Positions 43,761 to 55,682 of a stretch of DNA of 64,000 nt are shown here, piece by piece. The stretch comes from Hirudinaria manillensis (Eukaryota > Annelida > Clitellata > Hirudinida > Hirudinidae). The stretch spans positions 484,501 to 548,500 of the forward strand of contig CM067529.1 in assembly GCA_034509925.1 (NCBI GenBank). The letters are read 5' to 3'. Made by a program: the position numbers and the translations under genes. Below the pieces are notes generated by a model. The model made no database searches and was not told where the DNA came from. It saw nothing but the letters and a program-made list of their open reading frames with translations. How positions within the stretch are numbered: position 1 is the first letter of the stretch; the number at the start of each line of letters is the position of its first letter.

Positions 43761-44400
43761 CTGCAAGATCAAAAGCAGACAAACTGATTAATACAACCAA
43801 CCAGCCCAACAAACAATCAATCAACACAAACACTTTTCGAAGCGGGACAACGGTTCTGAACGGACACACCTGCGAACATCACAGCGATGACCAACATAAA
43901 GATGACCATCACGACTACGATCACCATGACAACAATAACAACCACGACCATGATGATGGTGATGACCACAAGGACGGCCACCACGAGGAAGATGACGATT
44001 AGTCAACAATGGACTTTGCAAGCAGACCAGTGATACCCGAAGAATGGTTTCATTGGCATACTTTTAAACTAAATTTTACTTAAACAGAAAGCAATAAATA
44101 TTTTGCCGAATATATTTCCTTATAAAAATAAATCCCTTAAATCTTAAAATCAGTTTCCAAAGACCACATATTCAAACATGCGTGTCACCCTCAAATCTAT
44201 AAAAAATTGGAAATCAATTTTCTTGCACCTTAACCGATCCTTGCAAGTCTGCTTTTACTTGTTAAGGTGGGTTTTTTTGAAAGATGAGTCATAAATGTTT
44301 CAAGGGTCACTGTAAGCCACATGAATGAATTCGCACTTTTTTAAAAGACGTTTAAAAATTTAATCAGTTAAAGAAATTCATTTATTTTCCAAAATATAAT

Positions 44401-45945
44401 TCAGACTAATTGCTTCCATCCTTCGGCAGTTCCACCCTGAATGCACTGTAGGCCCAATATCTGTCCCTTCAGTTCTTGAAAATCGAACCTAAGAGATGCC
44501 AATAGTCTGTCATTCCTGTTGTAGAAGGTTACAATACCTGTGCCGGTGCTGATTCCTAGTCGGTGATGGAAGACTGAAGCTTTCAACACTGGAACACTCC
44601 TAGAAAAGAAGTCTTTCAGATCATCTGCAGTAACTTCCAAGCTCAGATTTGTCACGTAGAGGGTGTGATCTAGTTCTGATTGACCTATAATCAATCTTTG
44701 ACGGGATTTGGATCTGGGCTCTTGAGGGCTCTGAGTTGAACTGGCAACCTGTATCGTATTCCTAGTCCAATGCTCAACTTCGAATGGATGAATTCGACCT
44801 AATCTAGAGGCTCGGTACAATTCTCTAAAGTAACTTCTTCTCCACTGTTCGCGTTTCTGTTGGTCTTCATTCCAAGATGGATATTTATTACAAGATCGTT
44901 GTTTCTCCCTATTTGGAGGGTATTCGTGGAAAGGGCTTCCTTCTCTTCGACGCTTTATCCATTCTCCCCACATTCTTAATATTACTTTGTCTTTTAAATA
45001 ATTTGCTAAATCATTCATTTGAGGATTTATTGACAAAATGCGCTTTTTGAAAGTCAATAAGAATCGGTAAATATCACGCCCTCCTGATGTCTTTAATGAT
45101 GATGATGATGAGGAGGAGGAGGATGGTGACGGCGACGGTAATTCTTCACTAGAAGAATTAGAAAACGCAATTGGGTCATAACTTTCCTTAGGACGGACGT
45201 GTAGGATCCCAATACCAGTACTGCTGCCATCAGCATTGTAAAGCACTTCAACGAACCAGATGTCCAGAACTCTGCTAAAATGCTCTTTTATATCTTTAGC
45301 AGTCACGTCATGACGCAGGTCTCTGACAAGCCAAATATTACAACGTGTCAGCCAATCCTTTGCTGCAGGATCCGAGAGTGAAATGTTTTTAAAGACTTTA
45401 AAATAAAATCTTCTAAAGATGTTGTTTAAATTTAGGAGAAATTCCTGTCTGTCATAGTAGATTTCAGTAATTGGAGACTTTTTAAAGATGAATATGGCCT
45501 GCCCACGCACATTAGTAGGGTCTGAATAATGATGGAAAGTCGATTTCTTGAATTTAACAAGTTTAGAAAAAAAATTTCGCACGTCTTCTCTGTCTTTCTC
45601 CATATGATTTGGTACTGGACGCATATAAACTCCGTTTTCGCGATCATCCCGATTTCGAACTTCGGCTGATATCAATCTCATGATCCTTCCTCTAAACCTC
45701 TTGTTTTTGAACGCTATTTCGAGTGCCAACGCATCTTCCTTGCAGTATAAAATGACTTGCCCCTTGCCTGTGCTCTTGCCTCTTCCATCGTAAAAGATGG
45801 TTACCTCCATGATTGGTACAACTCTTCCGAATTGCTCTTCCAACTCCTTCTCTGTTACCTCATAATGGAGATTACTTATGATCAGTACGCAGTCGTAGCC
45901 GATGTGTTCTGGAATTCGAAATATGCTTTCGCATGTCTTGCTCAT
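44401..45945 (-). CDS. ALYREF-like multi-RRM protein, copy B, 514 aa
   Basis: Same length and three-RRM layout as copy A. Differences cluster between residues ~108 and ~280, for example the HHYSDPTNVRGQA segment against HHFSCSPTNEHGQA, and the length of the Ser tract; indels between A and B keep the frame and cancel out in length. The RRM 1 and RRM 3 ends are almost unchanged. Retained open frame with in-frame indels argues the protein is still under constraint. Confidence 0.83.
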   Translation of the reverse strand: MSKTCESIFRIPEHIGYDCVLIISNLHYEVTEKELEEQFGRVVPIMEVTIFYDGRGKSTGKGQVILYCKEDALALEIAFKNKRFRGRIMRLISAEVRNRDDRENGVYMRPVPNHMEKDREDVRNFFSKLVKFKKSTFHHYSDPTNVRGQAIFIFKKSPITEIYYDRQEFLLNLNNIFRRFYFKVFKNISLSDPAAKDWLTRCNIWLVRDLRHDVTAKDIKEHFSRVLDIWFVEVLYNADGSSTGIGILHVRPKESYDPIAFSNSSSEELPSPSPSSSSSSSSSLKTSGGRDIYRFLLTFKKRILSINPQMNDLANYLKDKVILRMWGEWIKRRREGSPFHEYPPNREKQRSCNKYPSWNEDQQKREQWRRSYFRELYRASRLGRIHPFEVEHWTRNTIQVASSTQSPQEPRSKSRQRLIIGQSELDHTLYVTNLSLEVTADDLKDFFSRSVPVLKASVFHHRLGISTGTGIVTFYNRNDRLLASLRFDFQELKGQILGLQCIQGGTAEGWKQLV

Positions 45946-46454
45946 TCTGATGTATGTGTGTATCAACGTTTAGTTAAGTTACACATTATGGAGGTTCTAA
46001 AATTATCAAAAAAAAGATTCTAAATATTAATGAATATATATAATTATATATATATATATAATTTTAATAACATTAACTCGCCAATGTCACAACCTCGTGC
46101 CAATATAAAATAAAAGACACTAAAATGCGTTCTTTTAATAATTTTACAACAACACTGCCAAATAAGAGGCCAAAGCCAGCTAACCCAGCCAAGTAGGCAT
46201 CAGCTTCTGCTTATTTAAGAATCATCGTTGCTGGTCGTCTCTGCTGGTCGATTGATTGATATCCTTGTTTTCTTCCACCCTTCCCCCTAGTATGCGTCAC
46301 CATGACTCTGTCAAGTTATTCCAGGTCTAATTTCGGAACAAAGACTTTTCCCGAGGCAGACAGGGCATGCATCAATCTTGCACTATGATTTTAAGCTATT
46401 TTTGTTTTGACCTTGACCTTGAATGGCGGACGTTAGCGATCGTCATTATTTTTT

Positions 46455-46601
46455 TTACTTCAGTTGTGATTTCTTAGACTTCCACGGTTCGTGTGGCCTG
46501 AACGCCCATGAAGTCGCCGGCCTATCCCAGAACTTCCTGCGCTTCTTATTTTGTATGCCGCTGTCACTGCTGCCATCTGCACGCGAGTCGCAAACTTCCA
46601 T
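46455..46601 (-). CDS. 48-aa conserved small frame, unit copy C
   Basis: Same frame as at 40357-40503. It lies upstream of the copy-B RRM gene on the minus strand. No equivalent is seen upstream of the copy-C RRM gene beyond 49,140. Confidence 0.35.
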   Translation of the reverse strand: MEVCDSRADGSSDSGIQNKKRRKFWDRPATSWAFRPHEPWKSKKSQLK

Positions 46602-46730
46602 GCATCGCTATACGTAAACTGAGTCGCTTTCTACGCCGCCAGAGCCTATTCACTGTCCTTGATTAGAGAAAATTATTTTTGGATTTTGGATAATAAAACA
46701 TGTCGTGTTAAACAAAGACGTTTCAGAACA

Positions 46731-46810
46731 GGACAGGTAAACAGAGTGGTTGAAATGGTAGTCCTCCTTCAGCTCTACCATGCAGATAAACTCTCCAACA
46801 TCTGCCTCTC
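46731..46810 (-). pseudogene. Captured neuroplastin Ig exon, unit copy C
   Basis: Same as copy B: acceptor kept, frame open, donor lost. Confidence 0.8.
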
Positions 46811-47453
46811 CTGCAAGATCAAAAGCAGACAAACTGATTAATACAACCAACCAGCCCAACAAACAATCAATCAACACAAACACTTTTCGAAGCGGGACAA
46901 CGGTTCTAAACGGACACACCTGCGAACATCACAGCGATGACCAACATAAAGATAATGACCATCACGACTACGATCACCATGACAACAATAACAACCACGA
47001 CCATGATGATGGTGATGACCACAAGGACGGCCACCACGAGGAAGATGACGATTAGTCAACAATGGACTTTGCAAGCAGACCAGTGATACCCGAAGAATGG
47101 TTTCATTGGCATACTTTTAAACTAAATTTTACTTAAACAGAAAGCAATAAATATTTTGCCGAATATATTTCCTTATAAAAATAAATCCCTTAAATCTTAA
47201 AATCAGTTTCCAAAGACCACATATTCAAACATGCGTGTCACCCTCAAATCTATAAAAAATTGGAAATCAATTTTCTTGCACCTTAACCGATCCTTGCAAG
47301 TCTGCTTTTACTTGTTAAGGTGGATTTACTTGAAAGATGAGTCATAAAGGTTACAAGGGTCACTGTAACCCACATGAATGAATTCGCACTTCTTTAAAAG
47401 ACGTTTAAAAATTTAATCAGTTAAAGAAATTCATTTATTTTCCAAAATATAAT

Positions 47454-49013
47454 TCAGACTAATTGCTTCCATCCTTCGGCAGTTCCACCCTGAATGCACT
47501 GTAGGCCCAATATCTGTCCCTTCAGTTCTTGAAAATCGAACCTAAGAGATGCCAATAGTCTGTCATTCCTGTTGTAGAAGGTTACAATACCTGTGCCGGT
47601 GCTGATTCCTAGTCGGTGATGGAAGACTGAAGCTTTCAACACTGGAACACTCCTAGAAAAGAAGTCTTTCAGATCATCTGCAGTAACTTCCAAGCTCAGA
47701 TTTGTCACGTAGAGGGTGTGATCTAGTTCTGATTGACCTATAATCAATCTTTGACGGGATTTGGATCTGGGCTCTTGAGGGCTCTGAGTTGAACTGGCAA
47801 CCTGTATCGTATTCCTAGTCCAATGTTCCACTTCGAATGGATGAATTCGACCTAATCTAGAGGCTCGGTACAATTCTCTAAAGTAACTTCTTCTCCACTG
47901 TTCGCGTTTCTGTTGGTCTTCATTCCAAGATGTTAATTTATTACAAGATCGTAGTCCCCACGTACGGGGATAACTGGTAACAGGTGAGAATTGGTGGAAA
48001 GGGATTCCTTCTCTTCGACACTTTGTCCATTTTTCCCATAAAATTAACTTTTTTTCGCTATTTAAGTTACCAAGTACAAATTTCGTGAACTGAGGATATA
48101 TCGATGAAATGCGCTTATTGAAAGACGATAAGAATTGGTAAATATCATGTCCTCTTGATGATGATGAAGATAATGATGACGACGATGATGATGAAGATAA
48201 TGATGACGATGACGACGACGACCCATATTCATCAGAAGACATAATTCTTGTCTCTGCGTACTTGTTTTGTTGAGTAGAAATATACACCAGCGCCATCCCA
48301 GTACTGCTGCCATCATCATTATATAATATATTAGCATATTTGACACGCAAACCTCTATTAAAACGCTCTTTTAGATCTTTTTCAGTCACGTCATGACGCA
48401 GGTCTGTGACAAACAATTTATCACAAAATGTCAACTCGTCCTTTGTTTCAAGATCCGAAAGTGCTACGTTTTTGTCCATCAATATACTATGATTATTAAA
48501 GCGGTAATTCATTGTTAGAAGTAAGAGCCGTCCATCACAGTCGATTTCAGGATTTGGAGACTTGTTAAAGATGAATATGCCTGACCTACAACCATTTTTA
48601 GGCCACATGACTTTCTTGACTTTAACGAATTTAGAGATATAATTTCGCACTTCTTCTCTATCTGTCTCCTCCGCACTACCGATCCCAAACGTGTAAACTG
48701 CGTTTTCGAGATTATCCAGATTTCGATCTTCGGCTGATATCAATCTCATGATCCTTCCTCTAAACCTCTTGTTTTTGAACGCTATTTCAAGTACCAGCGC
48801 ATCTTCCTTGCAGTATAAAATGACTTGCCCCTTGCCTGTGCTCTTGCCTCTTCCATCATAAAAGATGGTTACCTCCATGATTGGTACAACTCTTCCGAAT
48901 TGCTCTTCCAACTCCTTCTCTGTTACCTCATAATGGAGATTACTTATGATCAGTACGCAGTCGTAGCCGATGTGTTCTGGAATTCGGAATATGCTTTCGT
49001 TTGTTTTGCTCAT
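47454..49013 (-). CDS. ALYREF-like multi-RRM protein, copy C, 519 aa
   Basis: RRM 1 (to about residue 90) and the last ~150 residues including RRM 3 are nearly identical to A and B. The middle differs widely: YTFGIGSAEETDREEVRNYI in place of the A/B sequence, a different RRM 2 (LFVTDLRHDVTEKDLKERFN, LYNDDGSSTGMALV), a longer Ser tract and a changed region before SCNKLTSWNEDQQKREQWRR. The frame is open throughout. This is a mosaic gene: conserved ends, diverged centre. Role as for copies A and B, inferred from the domains. Confidence 0.83.
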   Translation of the reverse strand: MSKTNESIFRIPEHIGYDCVLIISNLHYEVTEKELEEQFGRVVPIMEVTIFYDGRGKSTGKGQVILYCKEDALVLEIAFKNKRFRGRIMRLISAEDRNLDNLENAVYTFGIGSAEETDREEVRNYISKFVKVKKVMWPKNGCRSGIFIFNKSPNPEIDCDGRLLLLTMNYRFNNHSILMDKNVALSDLETKDELTFCDKLFVTDLRHDVTEKDLKERFNRGLRVKYANILYNDDGSSTGMALVYISTQQNKYAETRIMSSDEYGSSSSSSSLSSSSSSSSLSSSSSRGHDIYQFLSSFNKRISSIYPQFTKFVLGNLNSEKKLILWEKWTKCRREGIPFHQFSPVTSYPRTWGLRSCNKLTSWNEDQQKREQWRRSYFRELYRASRLGRIHPFEVEHWTRNTIQVASSTQSPQEPRSKSRQRLIIGQSELDHTLYVTNLSLEVTADDLKDFFSRSVPVLKASVFHHRLGISTGTGIVTFYNRNDRLLASLRFDFQELKGQILGLQCIQGGTAEGWKQLV

Positions 49014-49485
49014 TCTTATGTATGTGTGTATCAACGTTTAGTTAAGTTACACATTATGGAGGTTCTAAAATTATCAAAAAAAGATTCTAAATAATATAAA
49101 TATTAATGAATAATATAATTTTAATTACATTAACTCGCCAATATCACAACCTCATGCCAATTGTTATATAAATAATATTATAAATTTATTATAACTTTAA
49201 TTTTAAATGCGAAAAATATTAACGTGCACTGAGAAACAATTAAAGTGAATTAAATTAAAAAGATATTTAATTAAATTATAATATCTTTTATAAATAAATA
49301 TATAAATAAATATATTTTTAGATATTTAATTAATTATGATTTAATTCATTTAAAAGGTCACAAAAATCCAGAAGGAAGCGCTAGAAGGACATGGATTTCA
49401 TTTAATTTTATTGTGTTTAATTTTTTATATCCAGGAAGGAAAAACTCTTTTAATCTTGGCTCATGACAACAAGGTGCTTTGAAAT

Positions 49486-49622
49486 AATAATAATAATAAT
49501 TAATAATAATAATTAATAATAATAATAAATAATAATAATAATAATAATAATTAATAATAATAATAATTAATAATAATAATTAATAATAATAATAAATAAT
49601 AACAATAATAATAATAATAACT
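49486..49622. repeat. (TAA)n array with TTAATAA interruptions
   Basis: AATAATAAT runs broken by AATTAATAAT words; a CAA unit appears near 49,600. Confidence 0.9.
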
Positions 49623-50582
49623 AATGAAGTTATTATTAGTAAATATATTTAAATAATAATAATTCATAAAAAAGTAAAAATGGCAATTGTTACAAGTAAA
49701 TAAATAAATAAATAAATAAATGGTAATTATCATAATTTATTTAAAATTAGAAATGGCATTCCCGTTGTCATCTCAATTACGGTGAAAGAACAAATGACTG
49801 AACGCAAATGAATGAAAGCAATCAACTGGTTTACTAATTTTCATCGATTTTAATGTTTATTTTATTATTATTATATAAATATTTATTTTAATTAATTAAT
49901 ATATCAATTTGGTATTAATGTAAACAAATACCAAAAAGGTTTTAAAAAATTATTTTAAAATAATTAATTTTATTATCTTCAAAATAAATGTCAAATTTGT
50001 AACGTTGACATTATAATAAAACCTGACCAGTTGGAAAGATGACTGCGCAAAGTAGTTGGGCGCCATGTTGATGACCTTTATCTTTACTCTAGGATTTTAA
50101 ATTATTTTTATTTAAGTTTTTAAATATTTTAAATTATTATATGGTTTAAATTCCGTTGAATTTATCGCCATTTGTTACGAAAATGTAAACCTGAGAATAT
50201 AAATTCATGAAATTATAAATAATTAATTAATAAATAATTAATATAAATGTTTTATTAAAAACAAGAACGTCTGATGAATATTTTATAAACATATGCCATT
50301 TAAACGTAGGTTGATAAAAATAAATTAAATTGAAAATAAATTAATTTTAATTATATTAATTAAGACATTTTAACCGATTTTAAATAAATTTGAAAAAAAA
50401 TGACCAAAAATTAAAACGAATTTAATTCCAGATATTTGGAGCTAAAAATAAATGAAAATCACGTGACCGATCGCCACCAATTGTTAAGCACTTCCTGATT
50501 TGTAGCTTTTGTAACAGGCAGGACTTTTTGATAATTTAACATTACCATGGAGGATAATAATGCACCATGGTTACCATGGCCA

Positions 50583-50695
50583 CGGATAGGATTAGGGTTA
50601 TGGTTAAGGTTAGGATTAGAGTTAATGGTTAGGGTTAGGGTTGGAAGTTTAAGCATTACAATCAAGGTTAGGGTTAGAGGTTAGGTTAACCCACT
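50583..50695. repeat. Degenerate telomere-like (TTAGGG)n tract
   Basis: GGATTAGGGTTATGGTTAAG, GGTTAGGGTTAGGGTTGG and GGTTAGGGTTAGAGGTTAGG words on the plus strand. A further GGGTTAGGGTTAGG lies at 50,940. Confidence 0.7.
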
Positions 50696-50989
50696 GCAAA
50701 GATAGGGTGAATGCTGCCGTGTCCGTATGTATATGTTTGTGTGTGTGTGTGCTTCGCCTGTGATGCATGTATCGTGTGAAATACGCCATATGGTTGCGGA
50801 TGGATTAGCAGTGTAAGGAACACCTGGAACTGAAAAATAACAACACTTTACGACCTAAAGCGTGGCTGATGACATCTTTTGAAAGTTTTCTATTGCGGGA
50901 AATGAATGCAAGGTTTTTTTCTACACCCTTCACTCACTCAGGGTTAGGGTTAGGCTCAACCGTTCCATTGCCCGCTCAGCTAGACGATC

Positions 50990-51243
50990 ACTCACTCACT
51001 CACTCACTCACTCACTCACTCACTCACTCACTCACTCACTCACTCACTCACTCACTCACTCACTCACTCACTCACTCACTCACTCACTCACTCACTCACT
51101 CACTCACTCACTCACTCACTCACTCACTCACTCACTCACTCACTCACTCACTCACTCACTCACTCACTCACTCACTCACTCACTCACTCACTCACTCACT
51201 CTCACTCACTCACTCACTCACTCACTCACTCACTCACTCACTC
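50990..51243. repeat. (CACT)n microsatellite, about 250 bp
   Basis: About 63 CACT units, one dinucleotide slip near 51,201. The long SLTH reading frame over it is an artefact. Confidence 0.97.
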
Positions 51244-52857
51244 CGCTAACTCATCCTTTAGCCTTCCCTCGCTGATTAAGTATTTTTACTGGTCCACAGT
51301 TGTAATCTTGCAAACAAGAGACGATGAAATGCCAACCATGTATTTCATGGACGCTGTATTCCTTCGCGGAGTTCTGTTGTTCGTCCTGGAAACGATATCA
51401 TGGAAAGACAATTGTTTCCATGTAACGATTGTGGTAGTCGCCATGGTGATGGATGAACTCAAACACTGATGATGATGATGACGACGATATGATAATGGCC
51501 TAGGGCTGTTTGGAACGGTTTGGATTATCCATGTTTGACTTTCAAAATGAACGCACAATGGAATGACTAGGAAGCAACAACAACAACGACAACAGCAGCA
51601 GCAACATCGCATTGATTCCTTTGTGTGCATTAATGCAGTGTCTAATGCAATGCATACTTTTGTATACAAGGTACATGTTAATCATTCCAGCTCGCGGATA
51701 ACGTGAATATTTAAATAAATGGACATTACAATTAAAATAACACAATTTTTAATACCTTTCAGAGCGCCATATTCACGTGTTGGTTTTATATCCTTTCTTG
51801 ATCGATCCGCTCCAAAACCGACAATAGGATGGCCAAAGACACTAAATACCAATATCCATCCGAGCCCATTTCCGCTTTCCAATGATAAGAAAATTGAGGA
51901 AAATAAAGACCTATTACCATGCAACTTGTGATATATTTGGCTCCTCTTGTCAGCTTTCGTGAATCCCTCGAGGGAGACATGAGCCTATCTGGGGCGGGAT
52001 ATTTCGTGGACACTTCTTGTATTAATTTAAGCCAATTAAAACCGTTTAATTTAATTTATTTTAATCTTAAAACATTTTAAATTTGAAATTAAATTTCTTA
52101 CGTAACCTTTAAGAAGCATGAAGTGCGAATACAAATAATATCGCGAAACATCAGGCTATATCATACTCCCTGCGAGAGTTATGGTACAGAATTTAAATAA
52201 CAGTTTTTCGCCAGATGGCAGGACGTCAGATGAGCGCTAGATAATGACGACATCCTATCACCCCTGGGACTCGAACATGGTATCGTCCGCCGTACTGGAG
52301 CCAATATTAGCTCGAGAGAATCAACTGATGGTCCTTTGTGAGACGAACGGATTGATGGATGGAGCGATGGATGACATGGACGGCCGCGATATCAGTTTAT
52401 AATTATTCATAAACTCAATTGTATTTACATTTAGCGAGAGATTACTCTGAGAAGAGAGGATTTTGGAGGGAAACATCCCAATCGATCATTTTAACAAATA
52501 GGTTTCAAAATGTCTGCGTTTGTTTGTTATTCAAAGCAAATAAATTATACCCTTAATCCACTCGGGTGGGGGAGTAGATTGATGAGGTTGATATAGCCGA
52601 GTGCAACCCGCTCGATCCGTCTCTCCGGGATACTTTTGCAGGTCACCTTTGAAAGCCGTTTTATTCGTGGCTCGCCACATGATTGATGGTGAATTTTGTT
52701 CTTCTGATGCAAAATCTGAGGTCTTTCAAATGCAAATAATTCATCATCATCGTCGTCGTCGTCATCGTCATCACCAATGACGTCATCGTCCGTCAGCATT
52801 CCGATGTCTTTTTATTTCTTGTTAGCCACAAGTTATTGCAACGACTTGTCATTTCAG

Positions 52858-54085
52858 AATGTCCAAAAAACTTCTACAAATCCGGAGCTGGCCCTGACCC
52901 GTGCCTGCCGTGTCCCAGAAACAGCGAAGCCGAAGGATGGGGTGCCAACGAATGTCTGTGTTACCATGGTTACTACAGGAGTCCATACGAGGGACCCTCG
53001 CATGCCTGCACGAGTGAGTCTAAACTTCGATAAAGATTTATCACAATCCATGAGTTCAGTCGTTGTCATCGTCATTCTCATCGTCTTCATCGTCGTCATC
53101 ACCACTGACGTCAAGAGACAAACGAAGGCATAGAAGACGAGACGCAACAAGACTCCGCACGCTCCGTCGAATTTGTCTCAGGACTCCTAATATTAGCTGC
53201 CCATCGAAGGCTTGTCAGAGATTTGCTTTCTTCCTCTCTCCTCCACCCATCCATCCATCCATCGTGTGACCGGCTTGATAATGATGAAAGTGCGCAGAAT
53301 TTGATAACCAGAAGAAATGAAGAAATGATAAAAGAAGGTTTTGAAATGATTTAACATCAATTAACAACTTCAAGTGGATGCTTATAAAGTGAGTAACTTA
53401 TGTGAGTACCAATGAGTGAACGACATGATGAGTCATTTTTTTGGAGGGTGGAACGTTGGTGGGGAATGGGAAAGTTGAACGTCAGTCCTGAAGGGGGAGT
53501 GATTCTCAGAAGAAAGGCATGACTTTGAGTGACGCGTTTTTGATTAGTTCTCGCGACGTCTTTCGGCGATCAAGATAAAAACTGTTGCTTATTTCATCTC
53601 GTTTCGCAAGCCTGGTCCTTCAATTTCAATCGTCCATCTACTCATCCATCCATCCGTCCATCCGTCCATCCACCCATCCATCCGTACGTCCACCCATCTG
53701 TCTATCCATCGAGTCATCACCATCCCAAACATTTTCCGATGCAAATGAAAATTATGATTTTCAAATTCACCTCAGAGCCGCCATCTAGCGTGCAGAACCT
53801 AACCGTCTCCCACGTGTCCCATAATGACGTCAACATCGCGTGGTCCCCACCGCTGTATAATGGTGGCAGGAGTGACCTTCATTTCAAGGTCGAGTGCCTT
53901 TATTGCGGCTCAGAGGTTAAAGTATGGCCCAGTCCAGGCGGATTCAACAGCACCTAGTGAGCTTGATGATGATGATGGTGGTGATGATGATGATGATTGT
54001 GAGAACGTAAATGGAAACAATCAACTTGATTTTTAACATTTCCGATATTTTTCAATAAAAAGAATCTACCGTAACAAGCACCATC

Positions 54086-54117
<32 letters not shown>

Positions 54118-55682
54118 CGTCGTCGTCGTCGACACCATAGTCATCGTTATCATCGTCATCATCATCATCATCATTACGTTGACCGACAGGGTACTTCTAT
54201 CCAACCTCGTATCCAACAAACAGTACAGTGTATCAATATCAGCACTCAACGGGGTGTCATTGGTTTCCAGTGAAGATAACGTCATCTCCAATCAAGTCAA
54301 CTTGACATTCGTCACCGGTTAGACGATTGACATGCGTCATGCATTCATGCACCACTCATTCGTGTATCATGCATTCATGCATCATTCATAACTTCGTCTA
54401 AAATAAATTGATTTAATCGCCCCAGGATTTGTACTGGAATAGATGAATAAGCTATGCATTCAACAAATGGATGGATGGATAGAATGTGGATGGATGGATT
54501 GATGGGTGGAATGTGGGTGGGTAGGAAAAATTTGGTTAACAGCGTATTTTATGTATTGCATTTGTTCATTGCGTGGTCGGTAAATTTCATTTGTTCACCT
54601 TGTTGTGCATTGTTTTACAAGTTATGCACAAGTCATACAATGTTCCTGATTTGTGCATTTAGTAAATAAATAAATAAAAAAATAAATAAAATAATTCTCC
54701 ATTTAACGAACAAAATAATAGTAAATGTTCCTCTTTGTTATGAGATTTGTAACCCTAACCACTTAAGTTAAAGTATCAACAATTACCACGACTTGATAAT
54801 AAATAACAACAACAACAACAACAATAATAATAATAATTAATTAATTAAGAATTGAAATCTTTTTAACAGGAACCCAGTCATCCACTTCCTTTAAAAACGA
54901 CGATGACGTCACGAAACGACATCCAATCAGAGTCGTTAGCGTCGGTGCAGATTTCATAATGCTCTGCTGGGACTCTTTCAATTCATCATCATCATCGTCC
55001 TCATCATCATCGTCGTCGTCTTCACTTCAAGATGTTTATGGTGTGATATTCGAGTTGACGTGGTCACTTTTTGACTCGTCGTCGTCATCGCTTCTTAGAA
55101 GTTCATCCGTCAACAGTGGACGTCACCACCAGGTTCAACCGGTGCAGTCGAACGACTCCGTCAAGACGAGGTTGACTCAAGTCACCGTCAAGAACCTCGC
55201 GTCTGACACGGCATATTCGTTCAAAGTGATTAACGATCATTGTGCCCACCATCATTTTACATATGTGTATTGACGATCATAATAATAAGAAATTAATAAT
55301 ATCATTTAATATTATTAATAATCATTATATTAATAATTATAATATTAATTATTATATTAATTATATTAATAAACAGCTCCGTTATTTTGAAAAGAACGAG
55401 TGGTCACAGTACACAAGACCTTTAATTGTTCGAACCAACAACTACAACTGTGAGTGAATGGTGATGATGATGACGACGACGATGGTGATGATGATGATGA
55501 TACTAACAATTTCTGCAGACAAAGTGTATGCCTCAGAGACCAAGATGGGTCTGATTGCTGGTTCAGTGGCTGGAATCGTCGTCTGCCTCGTCATCTTCGT
55601 CGTCATCATCATTATCATCATCACCCCCCCCCACCAATGCGATGATTCACCCGCGTGCTTTTGTACCGTCACTTCGCTTTAG
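52858..55682 (+). CDS. Eph-receptor-like ectodomain with membrane segment, no kinase; 5' end not found
   Basis: Exons 52858-53013, 53776-53956, 54190-54317, 54870-55225, 55377-55449 and 55519-55682 (TAG). Exon 1 gives the Eph cysteine-rich end: [37 protein letters not shown]. Then FN3 1 ([40 protein letters not shown]), FN3 2 ([10 protein letters not shown], a long Ser insert, [20 protein letters not shown]) and a membrane helix ([20 protein letters not shown]). After it come only about 20 residues ([19 protein letters not shown]) and a stop. Eph proteins bind ephrins and signal through a kinase; no kinase or SAM domain is visible in the remaining 8 kb on either strand. The join 53956/54190 gives TA+G, a stop, with the only visible splice sites. 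It could be a decoy receptor, a broken gene, or an assembly truncation. Confidence 0.72.

Larger units (their letters stand above)
43151..46200. repeat. Tandem 3.05-kb unit, copy B
   Basis: Nearly identical to copy A across its length, including non-coding DNA, which implies recent duplication or homogenisation. The AT dinucleotide tract near 46,030-46,065 differs by a few bases. Confidence 0.9.
46201..49140. repeat. Tandem 3-kb unit, copy C
   Basis: Third direct repeat. Flanks and the gene ends match copies A and B closely, but about 47,937-48,735 is strongly diverged. Homology ends near 49,140. Confidence 0.9.
49141..52857. other. Gene-poor interval
   Basis: Strongly AT-rich to about 50,450, then telomere-like and CACT repeats, then about 1.6 kb of mixed sequence (51,250-52,857) without a recognisable exon. 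The ligand-binding exons of the following Eph-like gene were looked for here and not found. Confidence 0.55.

Noticed and set aside
40105-49140. Classical transposon for the 3-kb unit
   Set aside because: No terminal inverted repeats, LTRs, transposase or reverse transcriptase found; treated as a segmental tandem duplication.
50869-51249. 126-aa SLTH-repeat frame
   Set aside because: Reading of the CACT array.
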